Source of the DNA: Sphingomonadaceae bacterium
GTDB taxonomy: Bacteria > Pseudomonadota > Alphaproteobacteria > Sphingomonadales > Sphingomonadaceae
Direction: 5' to 3'
DNA: 64,000 nucleotides
Assembly: GCA_029268145.1 (NCBI GenBank)
Contig: JAJUHA010000003.1
Location: 62,001-126,000 of the forward strand
The notes under the pieces are model-generated. The model did no database searches. It was not told the origin of the DNA and worked only from the letters and a program-made list of their open reading frames with translations. Of the stretch, positions 36,788-44,990 are shown piece by piece; position 1 is the stretch's first letter; each line of letters begins with the position of its first letter. The position numbers were made by a program, and so were the translations under genes.

Positions 36788-38433
36788 CCCCGGGCGACGA
36801 GCTCCTGTTCCTGCCGCTCGGCGGCGCCGGCGAGATCGGCATGAACGTCAATCTCTACGGCTGCCGGGGCAAGTGGATCATGCTCGACCTCGGCATGACC
36901 TTCGCCGGCCCCGACCTTCCGGGGATCGACCTCGTGCTGCCCGATCTCGGCTTCATCGAGGACCGGCGCGACGATCTCCTCGGCATCGTCCTCACCCACG
37001 GCCACGAGGACCATATCGGCGCCATTCCCTATCTTGCCGCCGATCTCGGGGTGCCGCTGTTCGCCACCCCCTTCACTGCCGGCCTCATCCGCCGCAAGCT
37101 CGAGGAGGAGGGGCTGCACCGCGACGTCGAGGTGAGGGTCGTCCCGCTCGCCGGCGAAGTGGCGCTCGGGCCCTTCGGCTGCCGCTATGTGGCGCTCGCC
37201 CATTCGATCCCCGAGGGCAATGCCGTGCTCATCGACACGCCCTTCGGCCGGGTGTTCCACACCGGGGACTGGAAGCTCGACGACCGGCCCCTTCTCGGCG
37301 ACCCGGCGACGGCCGCGGAGCTCCAGGCGATCGGCGAGGCCGGGGTGCTCGCGCTGGTCGGCGATTCGACCAACGTCTTCAATCCCGAGGCGAGCGGGTC
37401 GGAAAGCGACGTGCGCGACGGCCTGATGCAGCTGATCGCCGGACGGCGCCATGGCCGGGTGGTCGTCACCACCTTCGCTTCCAACGCGGCCCGCATCCAG
37501 ACGCTGGGGGAGGTGGCGCGGGCGACCGGGCGGCAGCTGGTGCTTGCCGGCCGCTCGCTCGAGCGGATCACCGAAGTCGCCCGCGAGGCCGGCTATCTGC
37601 GCGGGCTGCCGCCGCTGCTCCCGCTCGAGGCGGCGGCGACGGCACGGCCGGACTCGCTCCTCATCGCCTCGACCGGCACCCAGGGCGAGCCGCAGGCGGC
37701 GCTGGCGCGGATGGCGGAGGGAACCCATCCCCTGATCCGGCTCGAGCCGGGGGATCTCGTCGTCTATTCCTCGAAGCAGATCCCGGGCAACGAGCTCGCC
37801 ATCGGCCGGGTGCAGAACGCGCTCGCCGCGCTCGGTGTCGAGATCGTCACCGACCGGCAGGCCCATGTCCATGTCTCGGGCCATCCCGGCCGGCCGGAGC
37901 TCGAGGCCATGTACGGCTGGATACGGCCGAGGATCGCGATCCCCGTGCATGGCGAGCGCCGCCACATGGAGGAGCATGCCCGCCTGGCCCGCGCCTGCGG
38001 CGTGCCCGAGGCGGTGGTGCCGACCAACGGGACGGTGATTCGCCTCGCGCCCGGGGAGGCCGCGGTGGTCGGCCACGCGCCCGCCGGCCGGCTGGTGCTC
38101 GATGGCGAGGTGATCCTGCCCGCCGACAGCGCGACCATGAACATGCGGCGCAAGCTCGCCTGGGGCGGGCTCATCGTCATCACCCTCCTGTTCGACCGGC
38201 GCGAGCGCCTCGTCGGCGACGTCGGCGTGCTGGCGCGCGGCGTGCCGGTCGAGGACGAGGAGGAGGCCTTCCTCGCCGACTGCGCCGAGGCAGCCGAGGC
38301 GGCCGCCCGCAGGGCGCCGCTTTCCGACCGCCGGCGCCTCGAGGATGAAGTGAAGGTCGCGGTGCGCCGGGTGGCGCGCAAGTGGACCGGCAAGAAGCCC
38401 CTGACCGAAGTGCAGATCTTGAGCCTTGCATGA
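36784..38433 (+). CDS. rnj: Ribonuclease J
   Basis: A 549-residue metallo-beta-lactamase/beta-CASP ribonuclease with endo- and 5'-3' exonuclease activity in characterised members, acting in mRNA decay and rRNA maturation. The zinc motif is LTHGHEDHIGA (near residue 70), with HTGDWKLDD and GDSTN further on. The beta-CASP part shows FASNAARIQT and the C-terminal HVSGHPGRPE. The GTG start at 36784 overlaps coaX (GTGA). Its stop overlaps the DUF1467 gene. Confidence 0.95.
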   Translation: MTPGDELLFLPLGGAGEIGMNVNLYGCRGKWIMLDLGMTFAGPDLPGIDLVLPDLGFIEDRRDDLLGIVLTHGHEDHIGAIPYLAADLGVPLFATPFTAGLIRRKLEEEGLHRDVEVRVVPLAGEVALGPFGCRYVALAHSIPEGNAVLIDTPFGRVFHTGDWKLDDRPLLGDPATAAELQAIGEAGVLALVGDSTNVFNPEASGSESDVRDGLMQLIAGRRHGRVVVTTFASNAARIQTLGEVARATGRQLVLAGRSLERITEVAREAGYLRGLPPLLPLEAAATARPDSLLIASTGTQGEPQAALARMAEGTHPLIRLEPGDLVVYSSKQIPGNELAIGRVQNALAALGVEIVTDRQAHVHVSGHPGRPELEAMYGWIRPRIAIPVHGERRHMEEHARLARACGVPEAVVPTNGTVIRLAPGEAAVVGHAPAGRLVLDGEVILPADSATMNMRRKLAWGGLIVITLLFDRRERLVGDVGVLARGVPVEDEEEAFLADCAEAAEAAARRAPLSDRRRLEDEVKVAVRRVARKWTGKKPLTEVQILSLA

Positions 38434-38711
38434 AGTGGTATTCGCTGCTCGCGATCTACCTGCTGTTCTGGACCTTCACCTTCTTCCTGGTGCTGCCCTG
38501 GGGCGTGCAGACCAGCGAGGAGGCCGGGGAGGCGCTGGTGCCGGGGCAGGCGCCGAGCGCGCCGCACGCACCCCGGCTGCGCCGCAAGCTCGTCGTCACC
38601 ACGCTCATCGCGACGGCCGGCTTCCTGCTGTTCTGGGCCAACTGGGAGCAGGAGTGGGTGACTCGGGCGGAGTTCTTCGCGCTCTTCTTCGACCCGGCGA
38701 AGCCGCGCTGA
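38430..38711 (+). CDS. DUF1467 family membrane protein
   Basis: A 93-residue protein with two transmembrane helices (LLAIYLLFWTFTFFLVLPWG and LVVTTLIATAGFLLFW). The first ends in the family's VLPWGVQTSEE motif. DUF1467 is widespread in alphaproteobacteria downstream of rnj and has no known function. It is coupled to rnj by ATGA. It ends 4 bp from the convergent coiled-coil gene. Confidence 0.88.
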   Translation: MKWYSLLAIYLLFWTFTFFLVLPWGVQTSEEAGEALVPGQAPSAPHAPRLRRKLVVTTLIATAGFLLFWANWEQEWVTRAEFFALFFDPAKPR

Positions 38712-38715
38712 GCGC

Positions 38716-40791
38716 CTAGTCCTCCAGCACTTCCACGAGCGCTGCGGCCAGCCGCCCGGCCTCGGAGGAGCGGATGATGGCGGCCAGCCCGCTGCCCTGG
38801 CCGGCCTCGAGCCGGGCGATCAGCGCCTCGAAGCCGGCGGTGAACCGGCGTGCGGCCTCGGCGAAGCCGGGATCGCGCCCGAGCAGGGCCTTCAGCGCCT
38901 TCGCCTCCTGCTTTTCGAGCAGCGCCAGCGCGCGCCGCTTGAACAGGCCACGCTCGCCCGCGCGCCACTTCGCCCAGTCGTCCGCATCCATCTCGCGGCC
39001 CAGCGCCGAGGAGATGGTGACGGCCTCGGCCGCCATCCGGTCGGTCAGCAGCTGGGCGGCAGCGACCAGTTCGCGCCCGCCGAGGTCGGCCAGCTCGCGC
39101 AGCCGGCTCTCGGTGCGGGAGTCGACCAGCCTGAGCGCCTCGGCGAGCCGGGCAAGGGCCTGCGCCGAACGTTCGGCGGCGGCCCTGGCCCGGCTCTCGG
39201 CCAGCGCCGCCTGCTCGGCAACCGGCTCGACGAACCCGGCCTTGAGCGAGTCCCGCGCTGCAGCGCCAAGGGCCTCGCGCGCTTCGGCGACGATGCCTTC
39301 GAGCATCTCTCGCATCGTGCCGGTTGCCTGGTTGGCGACTTCGCGCACACGGGTGAGCGCATCGACGAGGCGGGTGGCCGCCGCAAGCGAGCTCGCTTCC
39401 GTCGTCCGCTCCACTTCGGCAACCAGCTGCCGCGCCTGCTCCAGCTCGACGACCAGCGCCTCGCCGGCAATCTGCACGGCCTCGCGCTGCGCGGCAAAGC
39501 GGCTCGTTGCCTCGTCGAGCACCGCCCGGCTTTCCCGGACCGGATCGGCCATGGCGACGATTCGGCCATGCGCCTGCTCGACGGCCTCGAGCAGGCGCCG
39601 CACTTCGGCGCCCAGCGTCTCGGCCGCGGCAGTGGCGGCAACCGTCTGCTGCGGCAGGGTTCCGGAGAGAAGGTCGGTGAGCGCGAGCGCCGATTCGCGC
39701 ACGCTGCCAACGGCGGCGTAGAGCTCGCCGACGGCGGCGCGGCCCGTTCGCACCGGCTCGGCCAGCGCATCGACTGCGGCGGCCGCCGCCTGCAGCCGGG
39801 CCTGCAGCTGGTCGAGGGTCTGGCCGGTGGTCTTCGCGCTATGCTCCAGCCGCTTGTCGAGGATCTGGAAGCCCTGGTCGGCCGTCCTCACCAGCTCCCC
39901 GGTCACTCCGGTCTGGCCCGCGATCCGCACCTCCAGTTCCCGGGCCTGGCCGATCAGCGTCTCGAAGTGGCGGCCAAGGGCGCGCGCAGCCTCCGAGCCG
40001 ATGGCCGCAAGCGTCGCGCGCGCGTCGGCCATGGCAGCATCCAGCTCCGACCGCTGGCCGGCGATCGCGGCCGCCAGCGCCGCGCCGGCCTCGCCGATCC
40101 GCGCCAGGGCGGCCTCGGCATCGGCGTGGAGCCGGCCGCCGTGCTCGGCCAATGCCGCCGCGCTCCGGCCCGCCGCGTCGGCAAGGGCGGCATGGGCCTT
40201 CTCGGCATCGGCGCGGGTCGCCTCGAGCGCCGACGCCGTCGCGGCGAGCGAGGCGCGCTGCGCTTCCAGCCCCTCGGACAGGCCGGCGAGCGTCCGGGCG
40301 AGGCCCTCGGCTGCCGCGAGGCCGCGGGCGACGCCAGCCTCCAGGGCAGCGGCGGCCTCGCCGGTCTGGCCGGCAGCGGCCGTTGCCTCGCGCAGCTGCC
40401 TTGCCGCAGCCGTGGCCCGCGCCTCGAGCGTGCCCGCCAGCGCCTCGACGGCGGCGACGTCGAGCTCGAGCATTTCCCGCACCGACGCCAGCCGCGCTGC
40501 GACCGAGCCCGCGGCCGCGACAGCCTCTCCTTCGGTCACCTCCGCTGCGGCGAGCAGGTCCTGCCGGATCGTGACCCTGGGCTGGCGAAGCGCGGCCGCC
40601 AGCGCGAAGAGGAACGCGGGCACGACGAGGATGCGCGCGGCCAGATCGACAAGCTCGCCAGCCGTTGGGCCGGCCCGAAGCCGGGCTGCCGTCCCCGGCT
40701 CGGCAAGGGCAAAGGCAATCCACCCGATGCTGAGCAGGGCCACAATCGCCACGGAAACAGGGACCCGCCGCACTGGTTCCAATCCTCTCAT
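38716..40791 (-). CDS. Large two-pass membrane protein with a very long coiled coil
   Basis: A 691-residue protein of unknown function. Near the N-terminus two hydrophobic helices are visible (VPVSVAIVALLSIGWIAFALA and ILVVPAFLFALAAAL). From about residue 85 to 590 the sequence is almost entirely Ala/Glu/Arg/Leu-rich helix with heptad character, resembling the long cytoplasmic coiled coils of chemoreceptors but without their signalling hairpin sequence. The last 100 residues (DADDWAKWRAGERGLFKRRALALLEKQ onward, key parts DDWAKW, RGLFKRRA) form a distinct, more polar domain. The ATG at 40791 is weakly supported; a GTG seven codons later is possible. It follows the CDP-alcohol transferase gene by 22 bp on the same strand and may belong to that operon. 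Confidence 0.75.
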   Translation of the reverse strand: MRGLEPVRRVPVSVAIVALLSIGWIAFALAEPGTAARLRAGPTAGELVDLAARILVVPAFLFALAAALRQPRVTIRQDLLAAAEVTEGEAVAAAGSVAARLASVREMLELDVAAVEALAGTLEARATAAARQLREATAAAGQTGEAAAALEAGVARGLAAAEGLARTLAGLSEGLEAQRASLAATASALEATRADAEKAHAALADAAGRSAAALAEHGGRLHADAEAALARIGEAGAALAAAIAGQRSELDAAMADARATLAAIGSEAARALGRHFETLIGQARELEVRIAGQTGVTGELVRTADQGFQILDKRLEHSAKTTGQTLDQLQARLQAAAAAVDALAEPVRTGRAAVGELYAAVGSVRESALALTDLLSGTLPQQTVAATAAAETLGAEVRRLLEAVEQAHGRIVAMADPVRESRAVLDEATSRFAAQREAVQIAGEALVVELEQARQLVAEVERTTEASSLAAATRLVDALTRVREVANQATGTMREMLEGIVAEAREALGAAARDSLKAGFVEPVAEQAALAESRARAAAERSAQALARLAEALRLVDSRTESRLRELADLGGRELVAAAQLLTDRMAAEAVTISSALGREMDADDWAKWRAGERGLFKRRALALLEKQEAKALKALLGRDPGFAEAARRFTAGFEALIARLEAGQGSGLAAIIRSSEAGRLAAALVEVLED

Positions 40792-40813
40792 CCCTCGCCC
40801 TGCCGGCCGGGGA

Positions 40814-41686
40814 TTAGGCGGCGGGGGGCGGGCCTGCAACCGGTGGCAGCGCAGGAGCCCCTGGGCCCTCCCAGCGTTCGGCGCGGGCAAGCAGCACCCC
40901 GCCGGCGAGCGCAAGAGGGGTGAGAACGAGGAGCTCCCACCACCAGGCAAGACGCGGATCGCCCAACAGGCAGGCGAGCAGGATGGCGTGGGTGCGGGCG
41001 TTGGCGCTCTGGAGCCAGAGGAGGCGCATCGGAGCAAGCGCGCGCCGGGCCCACTGGTCGAGCAGGCGTCCGCGCAGGTCGGGCGCGGCGGCGGCGAGAT
41101 GCTGGTCGAACGGAGTCGCCCGGTGGCCGAGGCGCGCCTCGATGGCGTTGTACAGCCGCTCGACCGGGCCGCCGACGGCGGTTCGGGGCGTCACGGCGAA
41201 CTGGCCGGCAAGGCGCCGGAGCCAGGTGGCGCGGCGGGCTTCGTAGAAGGCGGACTGGACCGCGTGCGCCACTCCGGCGGCGAGGGCGAGGGCGAGCGCG
41301 GCCACCGGATCGGCGAGCGAGAGCGCCAGCGAAACATGCACGACGACGAACACGCCATAGTCGGCGAAGCCGTCGAGGAACCGGCCGAAGGGTGACGCCG
41401 TGCCGGTTGCCCGCGCGATCCGGCCGTCAAGGCCGTCGCACAGGTGCCAGCCGAGCATCAGGAGCCAGCCGAGGAGCGCGAAGCGCCAGTCCGGCCAGTG
41501 ATGGTAGGCCAGCGCCGCGAGAAGCCCGCAGCCGAGCCCGAGCAGGCTCGCGACATTGGCGCTGAGCCCGAGCGCGAGGGCAGGGGGGACCAGCCGGTCG
41601 GCGAGCGGGTGGAGGAGGAACCGGTTCGATGGCACCTCGATGGCGGCAGCGTCAGGAGGGCGGGAGCGCGGCGCGGTCACGGGCAT
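40814..41686 (-). CDS. CDP-alcohol phosphatidyltransferase family protein (canonical motif)
   Basis: A 290-residue membrane enzyme of the CDP-alcohol phosphotransferase superfamily, which displaces CMP from a CDP-linked alcohol or diacylglycerol with a second alcohol. The signature D84-GL-D87-G88-RI-A91-R92-x8-G101-x3-D105-x3-D109 is complete, so the metal-binding and catalytic residues are all present. About six transmembrane helices are predicted. It is divergent from the fused transferase gene (62 bp apart), next to inositol-phosphate synthase and a cytidylyltransferase-like gene. An inositol-linked phosphodiester is therefore the likely product; donor and acceptor are unknown. The TAA stop at 40816-40814 is 22 bp before the coiled-coil gene. 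Confidence 0.85.
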   Translation of the reverse strand: MPVTAPRSRPPDAAAIEVPSNRFLLHPLADRLVPPALALGLSANVASLLGLGCGLLAALAYHHWPDWRFALLGWLLMLGWHLCDGLDGRIARATGTASPFGRFLDGFADYGVFVVVHVSLALSLADPVAALALALAAGVAHAVQSAFYEARRATWLRRLAGQFAVTPRTAVGGPVERLYNAIEARLGHRATPFDQHLAAAAPDLRGRLLDQWARRALAPMRLLWLQSANARTHAILLACLLGDPRLAWWWELLVLTPLALAGGVLLARAERWEGPGAPALPPVAGPPPAA

Positions 41687-41709
41687 CCGGTTCGCTGAGG
41701 GCGGACGCC

Positions 41710-41738
41710 TTGGCAAGCCGGTGCGCACGGCCCTAAGT
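41710..41738 (+). promoter_or_regulatory. Predicted promoter of the inositol operon
   Basis: TTGGCA (41710-41715) and CTAAGT (41733-41738) are separated by 17 bp. The predicted transcript would start about 41745, only 3-4 nt before the ATG at 41749, so the first gene may be translated from an almost leaderless mRNA. No Shine-Dalgarno is seen there. Confidence 0.5.
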
Positions 41739-41748
41739 CCCGCCGGCC

Positions 41749-43101
41749 ATGAGCCCTGCCCCCGCCCTCGTCGCGCTGGTCTCCGCGGGCGATGCCGTGC
41801 CCGGCCAGACCCGGTGCGGGCTGATCGAGGTGGCGGGGCGGACGATCCTCGAGCGGCAGGTGCGCCTCGCGCTGCGCGCCGGCGCGGCCGAGGTGATCCT
41901 GGTTGCGCCGCCGCTCGCGGCCGAACTCGAGAGGCGGATCTCGGGGCTGGGCCGGGTGTCGCGGATGGTCGATGCCGCCATGGTCGCGCAGCGACTCGAC
42001 GGCGAGGAGGCCGATCTCCTGCTGCTCGAGCCCGGTGCGGTCGTCGACGAGCGGCTGGTGGACGCCATCGCCGGAGGAGCGGGCGGCGGCCGCGTCCTGG
42101 TGTTCGCAGAGGAACCTCCGCCGGGCGCCGAGCGGGTGGGAAGCTCCGCGCACTGGGCCTCGGTTGCCCGGATGCCGGCGGTGCGGGCGGCGGCAGCGCT
42201 CGCGTCCCACCCGGAGTGGGAGCCCGTCGCCACCCTGCTGCGTGCGGCGCTGGCCGAAGGCGCCGCGCTGGTTCCGGTCGAATCGCTCCCGACCTATGCC
42301 GAGGGCCGGCGGCGCGAGGTTCCGTTCGTCTGGGCAGAGCCGGCCGTTGCCGGGGGGCGGGAGGGTGCCGAGCGGCAGCTTCTCGCCGCGGCGCAGAAGG
42401 GGTGCCTCGACTGGCCGGCCCGCTTCCTGCACCCGCCGGTCGAGAATGCGCTGGTGCGCCTGCTCTGGCCGACGGCGGTGACACCGAACATGGTCACGCT
42501 GCTGACCGGCCTCCTTGGCCTGGTGGCGCTGGCCCTGCTTGCGACGGGCGCGCTTCTGCCCGGCCTGCTCCTCATCCTCCTCGTCGGCCCGCTCGACGGA
42601 GTCGACGGCAAGCTGGCGCGCACCCGGGTCGAATATTCGCGCTGGGGCGATCTCGAGCATGTGCTCGACAAGCTGCTGGAATATGGCTGGTTCGCGGCCT
42701 TCGCCTGGTGGTTTGCCGGAACCGGCCACGGGCTTGCCGCCTGGCTTGCCGCGGCCGCGATCGTCGCGTTCGCCCTGATCGAGGCCATCGACGGCGAGAT
42801 TTTCCGCCGCATCACCGGCCGGCAGCTCGACGACTGGGGCGCGTTCGAGCGCCGCTTCCGGCTGGTGGGCGGCCGGCGCAACACCTTCTTCTGGACCCTT
42901 CTCCCCTTCGGTCTTGCCGGGCTGTGGTGGCAGGGCTTTCTCCTGATCCTCGTCTATGCCGCGCTGACCTTCGCCATCTCCCACTGGCGTTTCCTCCTGC
43001 GGCTCATGGCCTTCGTTCGCCAGGAGGCGCCTGCGGCGCGGCGAAATCTGGAGGCCACGCGCTATGGTTTCTTGCCCAAGCCGGGCGGGCAGGGTAGCTG
43101 A
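41749..43101 (+). CDS. Fused nucleotidyltransferase-like / CDP-alcohol transferase-like protein (altered catalytic motif)
   Basis: A 450-residue two-domain protein. The N-terminal 225 residues have the order of a sugar nucleotidyltransferase but lack the GxGTR loop and its Lys: the equivalent segment reads ALVSAGDAVPGQTRCGLIEV. The C-terminal half has four to six membrane helices and the CDP-alcohol phosphotransferase motif D283-GV-D286-G287-KL-A290-R291-x8-G300. The next two motif positions, normally Asp, are H304 and K308. This domain order matches the bifunctional archaeal IPCT-DIPPS enzyme of di-myo-inositol-phosphate synthesis, whose cytidylyltransferase half is here apparently replaced by the separate gene at 44274. 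It is the first gene of the operon with ino1. The exact reaction cannot be assigned. Confidence 0.75.
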   Translation: MSPAPALVALVSAGDAVPGQTRCGLIEVAGRTILERQVRLALRAGAAEVILVAPPLAAELERRISGLGRVSRMVDAAMVAQRLDGEEADLLLLEPGAVVDERLVDAIAGGAGGGRVLVFAEEPPPGAERVGSSAHWASVARMPAVRAAAALASHPEWEPVATLLRAALAEGAALVPVESLPTYAEGRRREVPFVWAEPAVAGGREGAERQLLAAAQKGCLDWPARFLHPPVENALVRLLWPTAVTPNMVTLLTGLLGLVALALLATGALLPGLLLILLVGPLDGVDGKLARTRVEYSRWGDLEHVLDKLLEYGWFAAFAWWFAGTGHGLAAWLAAAAIVAFALIEAIDGEIFRRITGRQLDDWGAFERRFRLVGGRRNTFFWTLLPFGLAGLWWQGFLLILVYAALTFAISHWRFLLRLMAFVRQEAPAARRNLEATRYGFLPKPGGQGS

Positions 43102-43158
43102 GCGCGAAGATTTCACTTGTGTGTCAGCGCGAACTCCGCGCGGCCGCCACCAGGAAGG

Positions 43159-44277
43159 ATGCCAGCCTTGGCCATCAATGTCGCGCTTGCCGGGGTCGGG
43201 AATTGCGCCAGCTCGCTGGTGCAGGGGATCGCCCACTACAGCAATGGCGGCGCGAACGAGGCCATCGGTCTTAGCCGCTGGGACATGGGGGGCTACCGCC
43301 CGAAGGACCTGCGGATCGTCGCTGCCTTCGACGTCGACCCGCGCAAGGTCGGCCGCGATGTCGCGGAGGCCATCTTCGCGCCGCCCAACTGTACCAGGGT
43401 CTTCTGCGACCATGTCGCGCCGACGGGTGCGCGCGTGGCCATGGGCGCCGTGCTCGACGGCGTGTCCCCGCACATGCTCGACGCGCCGGCCGAGCGGAGC
43501 TTCCGCATCGCTGATCTGCCCCAGCCGGGGATCGAGGAAGCGGCCGAGCATCTGCGGCGCGCGGAAACCCAGGTGCTCGTCAACTACATGCCGGTCGGCA
43601 GCGAGCAGGCGACTGCCTTCTATGCCGAGGCCGCGCTGCGGGCTGGCGCGGCCTTCGTGAACGCGATGCCAGTGTTCATCGCCAGCGATCCCGCCTGGGC
43701 GCGGCGCTTCGCCGAGGCCCGGCTCCCTCTCATCGGTGACGACATCAAGGCCCAGCTCGGCGCGACCATCCTGCACCGGACCCTGGCCGATCTCTTCGCC
43801 CGGCGCGGGGTCCGGCTCGACCGGACCTACCAGCTCAACACCGGGGGCAACACCGACTTCCTCAACATGCTCAACCGCGATCGGCTGAGCAGCAAGAAGC
43901 GCTCGAAGACCGAGGCGGTGCAGGCCGCCTCCGAGCGCCGCCTCGATGCCGAGGACATCCATGTCGGCCCGTCCGACTATGTCGCCTGGCAGAAGGACAA
44001 CAAGGTGGCCTTCGTCAGGCTGGAAGGGCAGCTGTTCGGCGGCGTTCCCATGAACATCGAGCTCCGCCTCTCGGTCGAGGACAGCCCGAACAGCGCGGGC
44101 GTTGCAATCGACATGATTCGCGCTGCCCGCATTGCGCTCGACCGCGGCATCGGCGGCGTGCTGGCTGGCCCCTCGGCGGCCTGGTGCAAGCATCCGCCCG
44201 TGCAGATGCGCGACGAGGACGCCGAGGCCGCAGTCGAGGCCTTCGTGCGCGGCACCGGCTCCGCCGCCACCCAGTGA
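43159..44277 (+). CDS. ino1: myo-Inositol-1-phosphate synthase
   Basis: A 372-residue NAD-dependent enzyme that converts glucose 6-phosphate to inositol 1-phosphate (numbered 3-phosphate for the L form). The NAD-binding start NVALAGVGNCASSLVQG is at the N-terminus. NYMPVGSEQAT, NAMPVFIASDP, GDDIKAQLGAT and the active-site block QLNTGGNTDFLNM with the Lys-rich KKRSKTEAVQ are intact, as in the actinobacterial/archaeal type. The start is uncertain: ATG 43159 has AGGAAGG directly against it, whereas TTG 43168 (MAINVALAG) has that site at ideal 9-bp spacing and may be the real one. Its stop overlaps the GTG of the next gene. Eukaryotic-like inositol lipids or inositol solutes both begin with this enzyme. 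Confidence 0.92.
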   Translation: MPALAINVALAGVGNCASSLVQGIAHYSNGGANEAIGLSRWDMGGYRPKDLRIVAAFDVDPRKVGRDVAEAIFAPPNCTRVFCDHVAPTGARVAMGAVLDGVSPHMLDAPAERSFRIADLPQPGIEEAAEHLRRAETQVLVNYMPVGSEQATAFYAEAALRAGAAFVNAMPVFIASDPAWARRFAEARLPLIGDDIKAQLGATILHRTLADLFARRGVRLDRTYQLNTGGNTDFLNMLNRDRLSSKKRSKTEAVQAASERRLDAEDIHVGPSDYVAWQKDNKVAFVRLEGQLFGGVPMNIELRLSVEDSPNSAGVAIDMIRAARIALDRGIGGVLAGPSAAWCKHPPVQMRDEDAEAAVEAFVRGTGSAATQ

Positions 44278-44990
44278 GCCCCTCGCGCGTGCCGGAGCCC
44301 GTTCACGGCGCGGTCGTCCTTGCCGCCGGGGCCGGAACGCGCCTGCGCGACCTTGCCCCCGTGAAGCCGCTTGCCATGGTGGGCGGGCGGCCGCTCATCC
44401 TGCACGCGATCGCGGCGCTGCGCGCCGCCGGGATCGGCCCCATCGCCGTCGTGATCGGGCATGCCGCCGACGCGGTCGAAGCCACGCTTGCCGCCGTGCC
44501 GGGAGTCCAGACCGTCTTCAACCCGCGCTGGGAGAGTGCGCCCAACGGCGTCTCGCTGCTCGCTGCGCGCGCCCATGTCGACGAGGGCACGCTCCTCCTG
44601 ATGGCCGACCATCTGGTCTCGCCCGAGCTTCTCGCGCGGCTCGTCGCGGGGGGCGCGCCGGCAGGCGGACTCGCGCTTGCCGTGGACCGGCGGCTCGGGC
44701 ATCCCTCAGTCGACGAGGCGGACGTGACCCGTGTCCGCACCCACGGGAGCCTGATCATGGACATCGGCAAGTCGCTCCGGGTCTATGATGCCCATGACTG
44801 CGGGGCCTTCCTCATCGGGCCGTCGCTCGTCGCAGCGCTCGAGGGGCCGGCCGCCCCGAGCCTTTCCGATGGCGTGCGCGCGCTCGCCCGCCGCGGGCTG
44901 GCCCGGGCGACCGACATCGGGGACGCCTTCTGGCTCGACGTCGACGACGGGCGCGCCCTTGCGCTGGCCGAAAGGGCCCTTCGCGCATGA
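44274..44990 (+). CDS. Nucleotidyltransferase, probable inositol-1-phosphate cytidylyltransferase
   Basis: A 238-residue soluble nucleotidyltransferase. The nucleotide loop LAAGAGTRLRDLAPVKPL (residues 16-33) has intact GxGTR and K31. The segment NPRWESAPNGVSLL (about 83-96) and LLLMADH (D112) resemble the archaeal inositol-1-phosphate cytidylyltransferase and phosphocholine cytidylyltransferase (LicC-type) families. Being between inositol-phosphate synthase and a Wzi-like gene, and with a CDP-alcohol transferase in the operon, the best guess is CTP + inositol phosphate to CDP-inositol. Choline phosphate or another sugar phosphate cannot be excluded. The GTG start is fixed by GTGA overlap with ino1; its stop overlaps the barrel gene by ATGA. 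Confidence 0.8.
   Translation: MSPSRVPEPVHGAVVLAAGAGTRLRDLAPVKPLAMVGGRPLILHAIAALRAAGIGPIAVVIGHAADAVEATLAAVPGVQTVFNPRWESAPNGVSLLAARAHVDEGTLLLMADHLVSPELLARLVAGGAPAGGLALAVDRRLGHPSVDEADVTRVRTHGSLIMDIGKSLRVYDAHDCGAFLIGPSLVAALEGPAAPSLSDGVRALARRGLARATDIGDAFWLDVDDGRALALAERALRA

Noticed and set aside
39568..40923. Long plus-strand frames opposite the coiled-coil gene
   Set aside because: The Gly/Arg/Ala-rich translations are typical antisense shadows of Ala/Glu/Arg-rich coding DNA; the minus-strand frame has membrane helices, heptads and a proper end.
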